DNA of 64,000 nt from Paulinella micropora (taxonomy: Eukaryota > Cercozoa > Imbricatea > Euglyphida): contig BJOX01000327.1 in NCBI GenBank assembly GCA_009731375.1, forward strand, positions 154,929-218,928, given 5' to 3'. This document shows positions 21,238 to 33,245 of the stretch, piece by piece. The translations under genes and the position numbers were made by a program. A model generated the notes under the pieces. The model was not told where the DNA came from, did not search any database, and worked only from the letters and a program-made list of their open reading frames with translations. The first letter of the stretch is position 1. Each line of letters opens with the position of its first letter.

Positions 21238-22718
21238 TTTTTAGAGTAAAGGGTCACAAAAACACCAAAAACACAGGAAACTAAGGCTTCTGAAGTACTA
21301 GGCTGTTCCTTTTTTCCAAAGGGCTGCAGATTCAGAAAGATCACTATATTACTGCCAACCAAACTATCGCGAATTATAAACAAAATTTACATAATAATTG
21401 TTTTTAATACACAAGACACAAAACTTTTAACAGTTATAAAAATTTGAATTTCAAATGATTTTTTTTGATAGTCAGCCAGCAGTAGATCTCATCGCGATCT
21501 TTATAATAAAAAAGGCGATTAAAAAAACATTAAAAACTCAAAAAGTTATAGTTGCCTCCATTTTACCGACGCTTAAAATGCTTAAAAAAACATATGACAA
21601 AAAACATATCATTGTCACTTTTTCAAAGTTTACCTTGTAAAATTTTTCAGTTTCTGATCATTTTGCCGTTAGCACTCACTAAATCCAAATTCAAATTCAA
21701 AAGTTAAAATGACAATCATTCTTGATACTACTGAGCCAGAATTCAACGTTCCAGCTTTCAAACAAAAAAAACTGAATGAAAAAATGTTAAAAACTCATTA
21801 CATAAAAATCATGGCAGCCTCGGTGCCTCAGGCTTAATTTTACCAACGCTTTAAATGCATTACAAAACATATCCGGTGCTAGATTGAACTGTCATCGGTG
21901 GCTAACTTGCAATGGAAGACGGCTGAGCCTAACCGTAGGCTTAAAATACCGTAGGCTCAGGCAGTCCGAGTGAAAGTTTATTTTATTAGTAACAGGCTAA
22001 TCGGCATGAGTCACGGTCACGGTCAGTTGATTTTTATCATCTTATTGTACTGAATACAGTGGCTATCATAATTTAATAATACTTGAAGTAGATGCTACTA
22101 GGCTGATGTTTAGTGATGCAGTCACAAGCTATGACTTTTGATAGTAATATAAACTTGCCACTCGTAGGCCTCATTCAGTGGGAAGACGAACTTGAGGTAA
22201 CTTATGAAAAGGGACCAGGAAAGCTTTAAAAAATATTAATAATACTCAGGCTTTAGAGTCTGAACAAAGCCTAGTACGACATCGATATGATTTGAAAGTT
22301 TCAAAATTACTTACTTGCATCCTGACTGGCAGAGGTTTACCGGCTGGATCTCAAGTATCCGTGCTCAGTTTAGAGCCTCCGAAGTAGGGCTTGCTCGGCT
22401 GGGAGGTGGCTGTAGTTTGGTTGGATAGGGCTTGCTCGGCTGAATAATATGTATACAAAACAAAGCTGACTCTTCAAGCTACCACTGAACTGCTGACGCT
22501 GAGCTTTGGTAGACGTTTACTAACGGCCAGTACTTAAATAATATAGTTCTTACTAGACTAGGCTCATAAACCTCTGACTCGCTAACTACTGTAAACTTAA
22601 GTAGCAGTGTGGTCGATGATTTGAAATCCTAAAAACAAAGTGGACGGTTAAGTACGTGGCAAGGTTGACTTGAGGTGACTACTGCCACTACATTATATTT
22701 TTTCAACTTAAAAATAAT
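21238..22718. other. AT-rich intergenic DNA
   Basis: No gene recognised. A short direct repeat (AGGGCTTGCTCGGCTG at about 22388 and 22427) and scattered A-rich words are all that stands out. Confidence 0.45.
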
Positions 22719-22870
22719 TTATCGAGTTGACACAGGGGCCCGGTTCAAATTACGGGACCTCAAGTTGAACTCCGTGTCTTTGCTCGGCCCTTCGCTGAAG
22801 GTATTCCGTGAGTTGGACAGAGCTTTAGAGGTAGGAGGGTTGAGTGTTTTGCTTGCTTCACTGTTGGTTT
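22719..22870 (-). CDS. Possible terminal coding exon, minus strand
   Basis: Reading NSEASKTLNPPTSKALSNS, then FSEGPSKDTEFNLRSRNL, to a stop at 22719. It is preceded on its 5' side by AG-ending pyrimidine-rich sequence (ctctttctcaaag, or aaaaccaacag). The composition (Ser, Asn, Thr) and GC content resemble coding sequence more than the flanks do. It could be an alternative last exon of the gene at 23871-29348. Weak call. Confidence 0.3.
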
Positions 22871-22879
22871 TGCTTTGAG

Positions 22880-23030
22880 AAAGAGATTGATTGATTGATT
22901 GGTTGGTCTGATCGATCGATCGATTGATTGATCGATCGATAGATTGATTGATCGATAGATTGATCGATCCATCGACTGATTGATCGATTGATTGATTGAT
23001 AGCCTCGGAGAGAGAGAGAGAGAGAGAGAG
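22880..23030. repeat. (GATT)n/(GATC)n and (GA)n microsatellite
   Basis: Mixed GATTGATT, GATCGATC and GATA tetranucleotides at 22888-23000, then (GA)n at 23007-23031. Confidence 0.9.
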
Positions 23031-23730
23031 GGAGTTGCATAGTATGTGACAAAGAGGAAAAACCATTGGCTGAAGTCGGTCAGTTTTGTATTGTTATCGA
23101 CGCTCAAGTGGGAAAAAGAAAAGAATTTTTAGATTTTGTTATGCTTTTTCGATTTTGGGTCATTCTTAGATTTTGTAACAATTTTTTGAATTTTCAAATT
23201 AAATGCTATATGCGTCCGCAAAATGCACTGAAATTTTGCGAAATGTTACAGTTAATTTGAAAATTTCAAATTTTGTCACAAAATCGAAACAGTGACACAA
23301 CACAGGAAAATTACACAAAATCTGAAAAAACTAATTTCTTTTTCCCACTTGAACGTCGTCAACAATAGTCGGCTTGGGTACAGTTTTGTTCGGAAGCCGG
23401 TCAGAAGGTAAATTAAAGGGCGGTTGGATGATTGATTGATGGGGAAAATAGGAATTCGTTGTAGAGAAATTGGTAACGCGTGAAAACTTGAGGACGATGG
23501 GGAGGGCAACGGTAGTTGTGTTAGCTCTTAAATGTTTTTGATTATTATAATGGGTCCTTAAGCAAGGCCCTATCATGAATTAGGATCATCATATATATTT
23601 GTGAAAGGTATGAAAACACAAACTCAAAACATATTATCACTGCCTTTAACCTTACACTCTCTGAGTTGTATTGTCAGGGATTGCAGGAGGTATTGGCGTG
23701 AGTAAATTGTGACTTATGCTACGACCTAAT
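23031..23730. other. Region with possible exon echoes of the minus-strand gene
   Basis: On the minus strand 23335-23372 reads KPTIVDDVQ followed by gtggg, close to the DITDGIQ micro-exons at 24437-24461, 25384-25408 and 26224-26248. A second similar word (CGACGCTCAAGTGGGAAAAA, plus strand) sits at 23098. The rest is AT-rich with no clear gene. Confidence 0.3.
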
Positions 23731-23853
23731 TTATCGGTCACCTCCATGAAATGTGGTCAGGTTACCGCTAAAACTCACTATGCGGCGCGCTAAATTTGAC
23801 GTGTTTTGCGGGCTCGCTGGCCCGGCTCGCTTGCAAAACACGTCGAATTTGTG
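23731..23853 (+). mobile_element. Foldback element, family B (copy 1)
   Basis: TTATCGGTCACCT, TGTGGTCAGGTTA and then a near-perfect hairpin: AAATTTGACGTGTTTTGCGGGC ... GCAAAACACGTC/GAATTT. Copy 2 lies in opposite orientation at 45643-45767 with the same arms and flank. No transposase is present, so it is a MITE-like, non-autonomous element. Confidence 0.8.
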
Positions 23854-23870
23854 GGTTGCCACAGAATATA

Positions 23871-24056
23871 CTATTGGATTTGCGTCGTGCTTTCCGCACC
23901 AAATAAGGGGAGAGTATGCCATACTCTTTTGTCCGTGTCCGACTCAAGTTCTTCTTCTCCCGTGATATTGTGGTTATTGTTATTCTCAGTGTTAATAGTA
24001 CCATATATTACGGATTGATCGCCGAAGATGAAACGATGATTTCTCTGCGTCCTTCG
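23871..24056 (-). CDS. Last exon of the minus-strand Arg/Ser-rich gene
   Basis: Acceptor ttttctagttgttttttcag, the best polypyrimidine tract in this gene, then 61 codons [16 protein letters not shown] ... [12 protein letters not shown] acidic middle ... [11 protein letters not shown] and TAG at 23873-23871. The exon enters in phase 0. Confidence 0.6.
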   Translation of the reverse strand, partial: RRTQRNHRFIFGDQSVIYGTINTENNNNHNITGEEELESDTDKRVWHTLPLFGAESTTQIQ

Positions 24057-27000
24057 CTGAAAAAACAACTAGAAAATAAAAAGATTTCTTCAGGTACATA
24101 CATAGACATACTAAAATACATACATAAATACGTATACATACACCCATACATACATGCATAGACATATACAGTTTCGTACATACCTCCTCATTCGATCGCT
24201 GGAGTCGCCGGCCTGGGCCTTGCTCGCAGGGGGAACTTTGCCTGGACGTATGTATGCATGACTGTATGCACGCAATTATGGAACGTTAACGTTGCCTGAA
24301 CGCACGCATGTGTGTATATATTATATATATATATAAATATATGTATATATGTATGTATATGACATTCTGTATGTATGTCATTGTGTGTATGTATGATGTA
24401 TGTATGTATGTATGTATCTATGTATAATTTTGCCACTTGAATGTCATCGATAATATCATTACTGCACGCTTTGAAAAAGTCTGAAAGAAAGAAAGAAAAA
24501 GAAAAAAAGTCTTAAAAAGGCATAAAGAAAGCATAAAGAAAGAAAAAAAGAAAGAAAGAAAGAAAGAAAGAAAGAAACCTTGTCTGGTTTTCCGTAGGCG
24601 TGCTTTGCCCACTATTGTCGATAAGAGGTGAGGGCTGCCACCTATCATCGCCTGAATTGGGCGTAGGTAGGTCAGCAAAGCTGAAGCGTCGCCCTTGCAG
24701 GGAGTTGTGAGGGGAAGAGCGCCTGCTGGGGTTTACGCTGCGGTCGCCAGGCGTTGCTAGGCTGCGTCGCCTTGTCCTCAGTTGACTCTGCGGGGAGCCA
24801 CTGTCAGGAAGTGAAGAGCGCCTGCTGGCGTTTAGGCTGCACACTGAAGGGGTTTCGCTGGGCGAAGAGCGCCTGCTGGGGTTTACGCTGCGGTCGCCAG
24901 GCGTTGCTAGGCTGCGTCGCCTTGTCGTCAGTTGACTCTTCGGGGAGCCACTGTCAGGAAGTGAAGAGCGCCTGCTGGCGTTTAAAGGGGTTTCGCTGGG
25001 CGACACGAAGTTGCGATCAAAATCCTGGAAATAAATACATGAGATGCATAATATACATACATACATACATACATACATACATACATACACACATACCTAG
25101 ATACATGCATACACATATACAGTTGCGTACATACGTGTACCTCCTCACTCAATCGCTTGAGTCGCCGGCCTGTGCCTTGCTTGCAGGAATAGAAAGGTTG
25201 CCTGGACGTACGTATGTATGTATGTATGTATTTATGTATGGAACTTTACCTGGACGATATGTTTCTATATACGTATATACATATGTACTATGTATGTGTC
25301 ATGGTATGTATGTATGTATGTACGTATGTATGGATGCATGGATGTATTGATGGATGTTTGTCTGTATGTATGTATGATTCCACTTGAATGCCATCAGTAA
25401 TATCATTACTGCACGCTTTGAAAAAGAAAGAAAGAAAGAAAGAAAGAGAAAAAGAAAGAAAAAGAAAAAGATCTTAAAATGGAATAAAGAAAGCAAAAGA
25501 AATAAGAAAGTCTTAAAAGAAAGAAAGAAAGAAACCTTGTCTGGTTTTCCGTAGGCGTGCTTTGCCCACTATTGTCGATAAGAGGTGAGGGCTGCCACCT
25601 ATCATCGCCTGAATTGGGCGTAGGTAGGTCAGCAAAGCTGAAGCGTCGCCCTTGCAGGGAGTTGTGAGGGGAAGAGCGCCTGCTGGGGTTTACGCTGCGG
25701 TCGCCAGGCGTTGCTAGGCTGCGTCGCCTTGTCGTCAGTTGACTCTGCGGGGAGCCACTGTCAGGAAGTGAAGAGCGCCTGCTGGTGTTTAGGCTGCGCA
25801 CTGAAGGGGTTTCGCTGCGCGACACGAAGTTGCGATCAAAATTCTGGAAATAAATACATGAGATGCATAATATACATACATACATACATACATACATACA
25901 TACATACATACATACATACATACATACCTAGATACATGCATACACATATACAGTTGCGTACATACGTGTACCTCCTCACTCAATCGCTTGAGTCGCCGGC
26001 CTGTGCCTTGCTTGCAGGAATAGAAAGGTTGCCTGGACGTACGCATGTATGTATTTATGTATGGAACTTTACCTGGACGACATGTTTCTATATATGTATA
26101 TACATATGTACTATGTATGTGTCACGGTATGTATGTGTCACGGTATGTATGTATGTATGTATGGATGGATGGATTGATGGATGTGTTTGTCTGTATGTAT
26201 GTATGCATGTATGATTTTCCCACTTGAATGCCATCGGTAATATCATTACTTTACGCTTTGAAAAAGAAAGAAAGAAAGAAAGAAAGAAAAAGAAAAAAAA
26301 AGAAAAAAATCTTAAAAAGGAATAAAGAAAGCAAAAGAAAGAAAGAAAGACTTAAAAGAAAGAAAGAAAGAAAGAAAGAAACCTTGTCTGGTTTTGCATA
26401 GTCGTGCTTTGCCCGCTATTGTCGATAATAGGTGAGGGCTGCCACCTGTATGTATCATTATCGCCTGACTTGGGGTTAGGTAGGTTGGCAAAGCTGAAGC
26501 GTCGCCCTTGCCTCAGTCGACTCTGCGGGGAGTTGGGAAGGGAAGAGCGCCTGCTAGTGTTAAGGTTGCGGTCGCCAGGCGTTGCTAGGCTGCGTCGCCT
26601 TGGCCTCAGTTGACTCTGCGGGGAGCCACTGTCAGGAAGTGAAGAGCGCCTGCTGGCGTTTAAGCTGCGGGGGGTTTCGCTAGGCGACGGGAAGTCGCAA
26701 TCCTGGAAATACATACATAAATACATAAAAATACATACATACATACATACATGCATGCATGCATGGATCTATACCTACATACCTAGCGCCTACATACATA
26801 CATACCTATATACATACGTGCATACAGAACCTGGAAGTAGGGCGACTCAGGGGGCCCGGCCCAGCGAGGCTCGTAGAAAGAAGACGTCTGTTTAGGACAT
26901 ACAGCCCTGTAGACAGACAGGCAAACAGACAGACAAACAGACAGATAGATTGATCGATAGATAGATAAATAGATTAGATATTCCATGGATAGATAAATAG

Positions 27001-27063
27001 ATAGAAAAGTAGTTTGATAGAACATCCTCGTTCTTAATTATCTGGAGAGTAAAGAAATAAGAG

Positions 27064-27095
<32 letters not shown>

Positions 27096-27909
27096 ATCTA
27101 GATAGATAGATAGATGGATAGATGGATAGAGGTACATAGACCTCCAGGAGCTGCATTGGCCTTCCAGAACGTCGTTTGCTTGCGGAACGTCAACTAAAGG
27201 TCCGGACAACATCTGGTCCTCCAGCGCCTCCGTCGCAATGGAAAGCAGGGTGTTTATTTTATGATTTCTGTTCGATTCACACCCGCTGGCCGTGAGGGTC
27301 TCTGGGAAATCTTCAGCGACATCGATTGATCCAGAAGGTAGGGCTACAGGCGTTATCACACTTAGCTGCCCCGTGCTGGCCTCCCCTACGTAACATGACA
27401 CCGCATGACATAATTTATAAGATGACAAAAGATAACATGACATAACAATGTCATAACATAACAATTCCATAACATAACAATGCCATAACATAACAGTGCT
27501 ATAACATGCCATGCCATAACATTATTAACATAACGTAACATAACATTGTAACATACCAATCATAGCATAACATAGCATAACATAACATGACATATAAATT
27601 GACAAAACATAACATAACATGACATGACATAAATAACATAACATAAATTATAACATACCATAACATAACATAACATAACATAACAAAAGACAAGATGGCC
27701 TGACATGACATAACTAACGTAACATATTTAATGACATGACATACATAAGATACGATAAGATAAGATAAGATAAGATAAGATAAGATAAGATAAGATAACA
27801 GAACCGATGGCCTGTCTGAGAAGATGCGCCGCATGGAGATAAGTAAGTAAGTAAGTAAGTAAGTGAGTAAGTGAGTGAGTAAGTAAGTAAGTAAGTGAGT
27901 GAGTAAGTG

Positions 27910-27940
<31 letters not shown>

Positions 27941-28140
27941 GAGTAAGTGAGTAAGTGAGTAAGAACTTTAAGTGAGAGAGTAAGTAAGTGAGTAAGTGAG
28001 CGAGTAAGTAATTAAGTGAGCGAGTAAGTAAGTAAGTAAGTTAGTAAGTAAGTAAGTAAGTAAGTGTACCTTGTGGAGTGCGTCGGAATGCGGTGGGCAG
28101 GACCGTAAGTAATTATAAGTAAGTAAGTAAGCAAGTAAGC

Positions 28141-28195
<55 letters not shown>

Positions 28196-28286
28196 CAAGC
28201 AAGTAAGCACGTAAGCAATTAAGTAAGTGAGTAAGTAAGTGTACCTTGTGGAGTGCGTCGGAATGCGGTGGGCTGGGGCCAGGGCC

Positions 28287-28328
<42 letters not shown>

Positions 28329-29225
28329 GTACTTTGTGGAGTATGTTGGGGTGCGGCGGGTTGGGGAAACGTTTCATGGTCGCAGTTGTCTTTCTTGCTG
28401 TTAGTATTTGTAGCCGCAGCAATAAGAATTGCTTCCTCCAGTAGCTCATCGATGCCAACTGAGTTCTCTGTCGACTGCCTATGTTCCGCATGTTCCTTCT
28501 CTTCTTCTTCATCGACAGAAACGTAATACACACCAGTTTTCTGTGCGGGTGTGGTTTTCAAGAGTTTTCTGCTCCTGGACGTAAACAGGTTGCTTAGAAA
28601 TTTCGAGACCGAACGCGAGGAGATTGAGGTCATTCTTAGCAATTTTCGTGGTTCACGCTGCCTAGTCTTGTTGTCGACTGGACCAACTTCGCTCTGATAT
28701 TTCAGAGCTTCCTTTGCCAATGCCTGCAACAAAGGGCAGGTAGAGTATTAGGTGAGAAGTTCCTAGATGTTGAATCCACAAGCACACTGTACTACACATA
28801 AGAGTTATGCACACAAAACAACAACAACAAACAAGCACAAAGCGCACAAAACAAATAACAAAAAACAGTCACAAAGCACACAAAACAACAACGAACAATG
28901 ACAGAAAAGAAAAACAAAACGATACAACAACAAACAAAGACAAAGAATGCTAAACAATGACAACAACAACAACAACAACAGCAACAACAACAGCAACAGG
29001 ATACATGAGGTGTAGAATAGGTGACCCTTGGAGCTTTGCGGGAAACGGGAATGGGCGTGCATATACATATACATACACACATATACATGTACATATACAC
29101 ATAGATATACATATAGATATAGATATACATATACCTGTACACATACACATACACATACGCATACATATACATATACATATATACATACATGAGGGCATGA
29201 CTTTTGCCGTGTCCGGGGAAACCTC

Positions 29226-29263
<38 letters not shown>

Positions 29264-29348
29264 ATGTGTATACGTATATACGGGGTTGCATGGCGGCGTG
29301 ATCGTTTGATTCTTCTCGTTCAGTCGGCTCTGAAGCTCTGTCTCGTTC
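23871..29348 (-). CDS. Spliced minus-strand gene with Arg/Ser-rich exons, partly triplicated
   Basis: Exons that end at GT and begin after AG can be followed on the minus strand: 29348-29282 ([18 protein letters not shown], coiled-coil-like), 29222-29189, 28723-28333, 27385-27142, then three copies of a block (Arg/Ser-rich exon, 25-nt micro-exon, 58-61-nt exon), and a last exon 24056-23871 with a stop. I did not verify every phase, and exons may be missing upstream of 29348. The product is hydrophilic, rich in RRSS and RRRS sites and without membrane segments, so it is probably an intracellular, heavily phosphorylated or scaffold-like protein. Family not recognised. Introns are microsatellites. 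Confidence 0.55.
24184..26702 (-). repeat. Three-fold tandem copy of a three-exon block (Arg/Ser-rich exons)
   Basis: Block order on the minus strand: Arg/Ser-rich exon (26702-26383, 25843-25536, 25024-24579), 25-nt exon (26248-26224, 25408-25384, 24461-24437) and short exon (26032-25972, 25201-25141, 24241-24184), with a period of about 850-900 bp. The long exon has [47 protein letters not shown] and [15 protein letters not shown]. Copy 24579-25024 also has an internal duplication of the first two motifs. The short exon reads [20 protein letters not shown]. All copies keep their splice signals, so the protein may contain the block three times or splice between copies. Confidence 0.8.
26703..27141. 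repeat. Intron of the minus-strand gene: (CATA)n, (GATA)n, (CAGA)n
   Basis: Contains (ATAC)n at 26708-26810, (GACA)n/(GATA)n at 26920-27003 and (GATA)n at 27064-27132. A short GC-richer piece (26828-26905: GGGGCCCGGCCCAGCGAGG) could be a further exon, but I cannot place it. Confidence 0.7.
27142..27385 (-). CDS. Internal exon of the minus-strand gene
   Basis: Follows acceptor ttacgtag and ends at GGAG|gtctatg. It encodes [54 protein letters not shown] and [16 protein letters not shown]. Hydrophilic and acidic; family unknown. It is flanked by a (CATAA)n-type intron upstream and a (GATA)n intron downstream. Confidence 0.6.
27386..28332. repeat. Intron of the minus-strand gene: (ATAAC)n, (AAGAT)n and (AAGT)n
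   Basis: ATAACATAACA words at 27400-27730, (AAGAT)n at 27748-27797, and (AAGT)n with AGTG variants at 27840-28330. Two echoes of the 3' edge of the exon to the right lie inside (28066-28107 and 28241-28285): each has TGTACCTTGTGGAGTGCGTC, the exon end plus its donor. Confidence 0.9.
28333..28723 (-). CDS. Long internal exon of the minus-strand gene
   Basis: Follows acceptor ctgccctttgttgcag and ends at CCACAAA|gtacac. It encodes [75 protein letters not shown] and [16 protein letters not shown]. Basic Ser/Arg-rich and acidic helical parts alternate. No family recognised. Confidence 0.62.
28724..29188. repeat. (ACA)n and (ACATAT)n DNA between exons of the minus-strand gene
   Basis: AACAACAACA stretches at 28810-29000 and (ACATAT)n at 29058-29190. 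A short piece at 29002-29060 (minus strand CCCGTTTCCCGCAAAGCTCC) looks like a degenerate echo of exon 29222-29189. Confidence 0.75.
29189..29348 (-). CDS. Two short exons at the 5' side of the minus-strand gene
   Basis: Exon 29348-29282 (after acatattag, before gtatatac) reads [20 protein letters not shown]. Exon 29222-29189 (after catgag, before gtatgt) reads [11 protein letters not shown] or a shifted frame. The splice signals are good, but the linking phase was not proved. Confidence 0.45.
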
Positions 29349-29875
29349 CTAATATGTATGTATATACATGTATGTATCATGTGATGTATGTATCTACATA
29401 TTTTATGTATGTTGTCTATGTTCTGTATGTTCTGTATGTAATATATGTCATGCATGTTATGTATATTCTCTAGGTCATGTATGTTATCTATGGTATGTAT
29501 GATATGCATATGTATGCTATGTACGTTATATATGCTATGTATGTTATCTATGGTATGTATGTCAGGTATGTTATGTATGTCATGTATGTCATGTATGTGA
29601 CGTATGTATGCATGTATGTATGTTTGTATATTATTATAATGTATGTTATGCATATAATGCATGCATTACATAAACATGCATATTACGTATGCATGTAATA
29701 TATGTATGTAATGCATGTATGTTATGCATCTTATGCATGCATGCATTCATGTACGTATGTATTCAATGTTATGTATGCTATTTATGCTATGTACGTATGT
29801 ATTCAATTTTATGTATGCTATGTATGCTATGTATGTATGCTATGTACGAATGTATAACGTACGTACGTATGTATG

Positions 29876-29907
<32 letters not shown>

Positions 29908-30084
29908 TGTATGTACGTATGTATGTATGTAATGTATGCAATGTATGCAATGTATGCAATGCATGTATGTATGTATGTATGTATGTATGCATGTATGCAT
30001 GTATGTATGCATGTATGTATGCATTTATCAGGCTAGGCATGTATGCATGTATGTATGTATGTATGTATGGTGCGAATTCGTCGA
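29349..30084. repeat. (TATG)n microsatellite block
   Basis: Over 700 bp of TATGTATG with GTTATGTA and GCATGTAT variants. No gene is visible; apparent long frames are repeat artefacts. Confidence 0.95.
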
Positions 30085-30245
30085 AAATAAATGAACTTTG
30101 GCATTCAGGACAGCAAATATTTGCATGAATTCCAAAAAAACGATGTCAGCATCAACATTGAGTCTGGGGCTAGCCACACTGCAAGTATGAGCTCCCAACT
30201 CCTGGTTTCCACAAACCATGATTCATGCCGATGCGGATGCGAACT
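30085..30245 (-). repeat. Dispersed repeat family C (copy 1)
   Basis: Contains AGCAAATATTTGCATGAATT, a CAACATTGAGTCTGGGGCTA word and AAGTATGAGCTCCCAACTCC. Related pieces lie at 31415-31480, 31762-31835 and 32050-32115. Copies are diverged and cut at different points. Type unknown; a SINE or the end of a longer element is possible. Confidence 0.65.
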
Positions 30246-30248
30246 TGC

Positions 30249-30496
30249 GGGGGAGGTGGGGGGGTGGGGGGGGGGGGGGGATGAGTGTACACAACTTTCA
30301 GTCCCCCCCCCCATCTCCCCCCTGGGCCCCCCAACCCCCACTCACTCTACTACTACTACTACTACTACTACTACTATTACTACTTCTACTCCTACTACTA
30401 CTACTACTTCTACTATTACTCCAGAGTTGTAGTAGCAGTAGAAGACTACTACTATTACTACTTCTACTACTACTACTACTACTCTACTCCAGAGTT

Positions 30497-30535
<39 letters not shown>

Positions 30536-30567
30536 TTAGTAGTAGCAGTGGCAGCAGCAGTAGTAGC

Positions 30568-30626
<59 letters not shown>

Positions 30627-30829
30627 CAGCAGCAGCAGCACTAGTAGTAGTAGTAGTAGTAGTAGTAGTAGCAGCAGCAGCACTACTACTACTACTACTA
30701 GTAGTAGTAGTAGTAGTAGTGGTAGTAGTACCGGCGTGTTTCCTTCGGATCACGGCGGAGAACAGCAATCACAGTATGGCACAACTAAAACAACAACAAC
30801 GACAACAACATTGACAACAATCATATAAA

Positions 30830-30873
<44 letters not shown>

Positions 30874-30955
30874 TAATAATGATAATAATAATAGTAATAG
30901 TAATAGTAATAGTAATAATAATAATATAATAATAAAAATAATAAAAATGACAATA

Positions 30956-30988
<33 letters not shown>

Positions 30989-31030
30989 TAGGGGCTACGC
31001 CAACACCTAATAGGATGGTCGCACACCCCC
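30249..31030. repeat. G-run, (CTA)n/(GTA)n and (AAT)n trinucleotide block
   Basis: Poly-G at 30249-30280, C-runs at 30302-30340, (CTA)n then (GTA)n with GCA variants at 30342-30730, and (AAT)n at 30826-30990. The change of (CTA)n to its complement (TAG)n gives potential for long hairpins. Confidence 0.95.
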
Positions 31031-31069
31031 TCCCCCCCTTGCTTCGTTTCGCTCAGGAAAAAAAAAANN

Positions 31070-31079
31070 NNNNNNNNAA
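31070..31079. other. Assembly gap (10 N)
   Basis: Run of ten N flanked by A-runs on both sides. Confidence 0.99.
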
Positions 31080-31162
31080 AAAAAAAAAACTATGGCTTCG
31101 GTGAGCATGTAGTCACCAACGCCATTTTCATGCACAGTATATAGAATGAAATCCAAGCTATG

Positions 31163-31213
<51 letters not shown>

Positions 31214-31520
31214 ATGTATGTATATATCACCGAAGCCATGGTCACCGAAGCCATGGTCACGGAAGCCGTGGCTCCGATGACCATGACTTCGGTGACCATG
31301 GCTTTGGTGAGTACACATATTGCGGGGCTAGGGTTCCCGTGGGGCAGCGCCCCCTGACCCAGCCTTCCCCAGTGGAGAGGGTAGGCATTTGCGGGAGGTT
31401 CCGACAAAACTGCCAGAACGCAAAGATTTGCATGAATCCCAAAAACCATAAAAACATCAACAAGGAGTCCCTGCAAGTTACTTTTCCCGAATAGAGAAAA
31501 ACAAAAACACAAAAGGGGAG
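31080..31520. repeat. (TA)n and 15-bp CCATGGTCACCGAAG repeats, plus family C copy 2
   Basis: (TA)n at 31165-31205; tandem 15-mers around 31229-31310 (CACCGAAGCCATGGT and its inverse GACCATGGCTTTGGT, giving an inverted arrangement); then GC-richer DNA and a family C fragment at 31415-31480. No gene is supported. Confidence 0.6.
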
Positions 31521-31648
<128 letters not shown>

Positions 31649-31751
31649 CGAAACAAAAGAAACAGAAACATAACAATAGACAACAACAGAGGCAGCGACA
31701 AATACAAAAAGCAAACAAAAACAAACAAACACAAAGCCAGACAGGGGCAAG

Positions 31752-31761
31752 NNNNNNNNNN
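31752..31761. other. Assembly gap (10 N)
   Basis: Run of ten N just before family C copy 3. Confidence 0.99.
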
Positions 31762-32115
31762 ATATTGCATGAATTCCCCACAAAAAAACCGTATAAACAT
31801 CGACAACGGCAAGTATGAACCCACAACTCTCAGAAACTAAAAACACCAAAGAAGGAAAAGAAAAAAAAAAAAGAAAAAAAAAGCAGAATGTAAGAAAAAA
31901 AAAACTTCTTGTTGTTGTTATTGTTGATATTGCTTGTAATTCAGTCTACTATCTACTGTAAAAATTTCGACTTCAAAACTCAAAAACCAAAAAAACATTT
32001 TTTTTTTTGCGAACAAAAGACATTTAGGCATTCAAAAGGAACCCCCTAACGCAAATATTTGCATGAATTCAAAAAATGACGTCAACATCAACATCGAGTC
32101 TGGGGCTAACCACCC
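31762..32115. repeat. Family C copies 3 and 4 with A-rich spacer
   Basis: Copy 3 at 31762-31835 (TTGCATGAATTCCCCACAAA ... AAGTATGAACCCACAACTC) and copy 4 at 32050-32115 (CGCAAATATTTGCATGAATT ... ATCGAGTCTGGGGCTAACC). Between them is A-rich DNA without a gene. Confidence 0.6.
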
Positions 32116-32167
32116 GCGTGAGAGAGAGAGAGAGAGACTCAGACTGGTGGCCCGGGGGGGGGGGGGA

Positions 32168-32310
32168 NNNNNNNNNNNNNNNNNNNNNNNNNNNNNNNNN
32201 NNNNNNNNNNNNNNNNNNNNNNNNNNNNNNNNNNNNNNNNNNNNNNNNNNNNNNNNNNNNNNNNNNNNNNNNNNNNNNNNNNNNNNNNNNNNNNNNNNNN
32301 NNNNNNNNNN
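32168..32310. other. Assembly gap (143 N) bounded by G-runs
   Basis: N run with poly-G on both sides, so the gap probably spans an unsequenced G-rich tract. Confidence 0.99.
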
Positions 32311-32393
32311 GGGGGGGGGGGGGATAAAGAAAGACAAGGACGCAGAGAAGGAGAAAGGAAGGACGGATGGCAAAAGGGGCACATAGGCGGCCG

Positions 32394-32430
<37 letters not shown>

Positions 32431-32751
32431 ACACACACACAGGACAGGACAGGACAGGACAGGACAGGGATATTACGGCAGCAGGGTAACACAGGCGAGT
32501 AAAGGCCGCTGTGTTCGGAAAAGAACAAGAAGTGCCTGCATCTGGCATATCATGAGCATGGAGGGTTGCTGACACAAAATATCTGTCGGTCGGTCGTTCT
32601 CTCTCTCTCTCTCTCTCTCTTCGATATATAGATAGAGGTTGGGGGGCAAAGAAAGATATAACGTAGGGGAGGGGGGGGGGGAAGGAGAGAGAAAGAGAGA
32701 GAGATGAGAGATAGATAGATAGATAGATAGCTAGCTAGCTAGCTAGCTAGC

Positions 32752-32807
<56 letters not shown>

Positions 32808-32905
32808 TAGATAGATAGATAGAGAGATAGATAGATAGATGGATAGAAAGAAAGAAAGAGAAAAACAAGAAAGAAAGAAAGGAGAGAGAGAAAGAAAGAA
32901 AGAAA

Positions 32906-32958
<53 letters not shown>

Positions 32959-33195
32959 GACCTTCCACATCCTTGCTGTCTTGTCCAGATTTTCCGTCTG
33001 TTTCGTTTCTGTCAGATGTTCTACACTTGCCGTCCTTGCTTAATTTTCCATTTTGTCGACTGTATAAGTCACAGTAAATTAAATAAGTCTATAAATTCTA
33101 GGGCGGCTGTGCTTCTTACTTTTGCTCTGTCAGGCACTGAGTGAGTCAGATCACTTTACAACTGTGTTTTACAACAACAACAACAACACAGACTC

Positions 33196-33245
<50 letters not shown>

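Noticed and set aside
23871-24161. Plus-strand exon ending at CTTCAG|gtacat
   Set aside because: The plus frame is open, but the minus strand has a much better acceptor with a polypyrimidine tract and a terminal stop in line with the other minus-strand exons.
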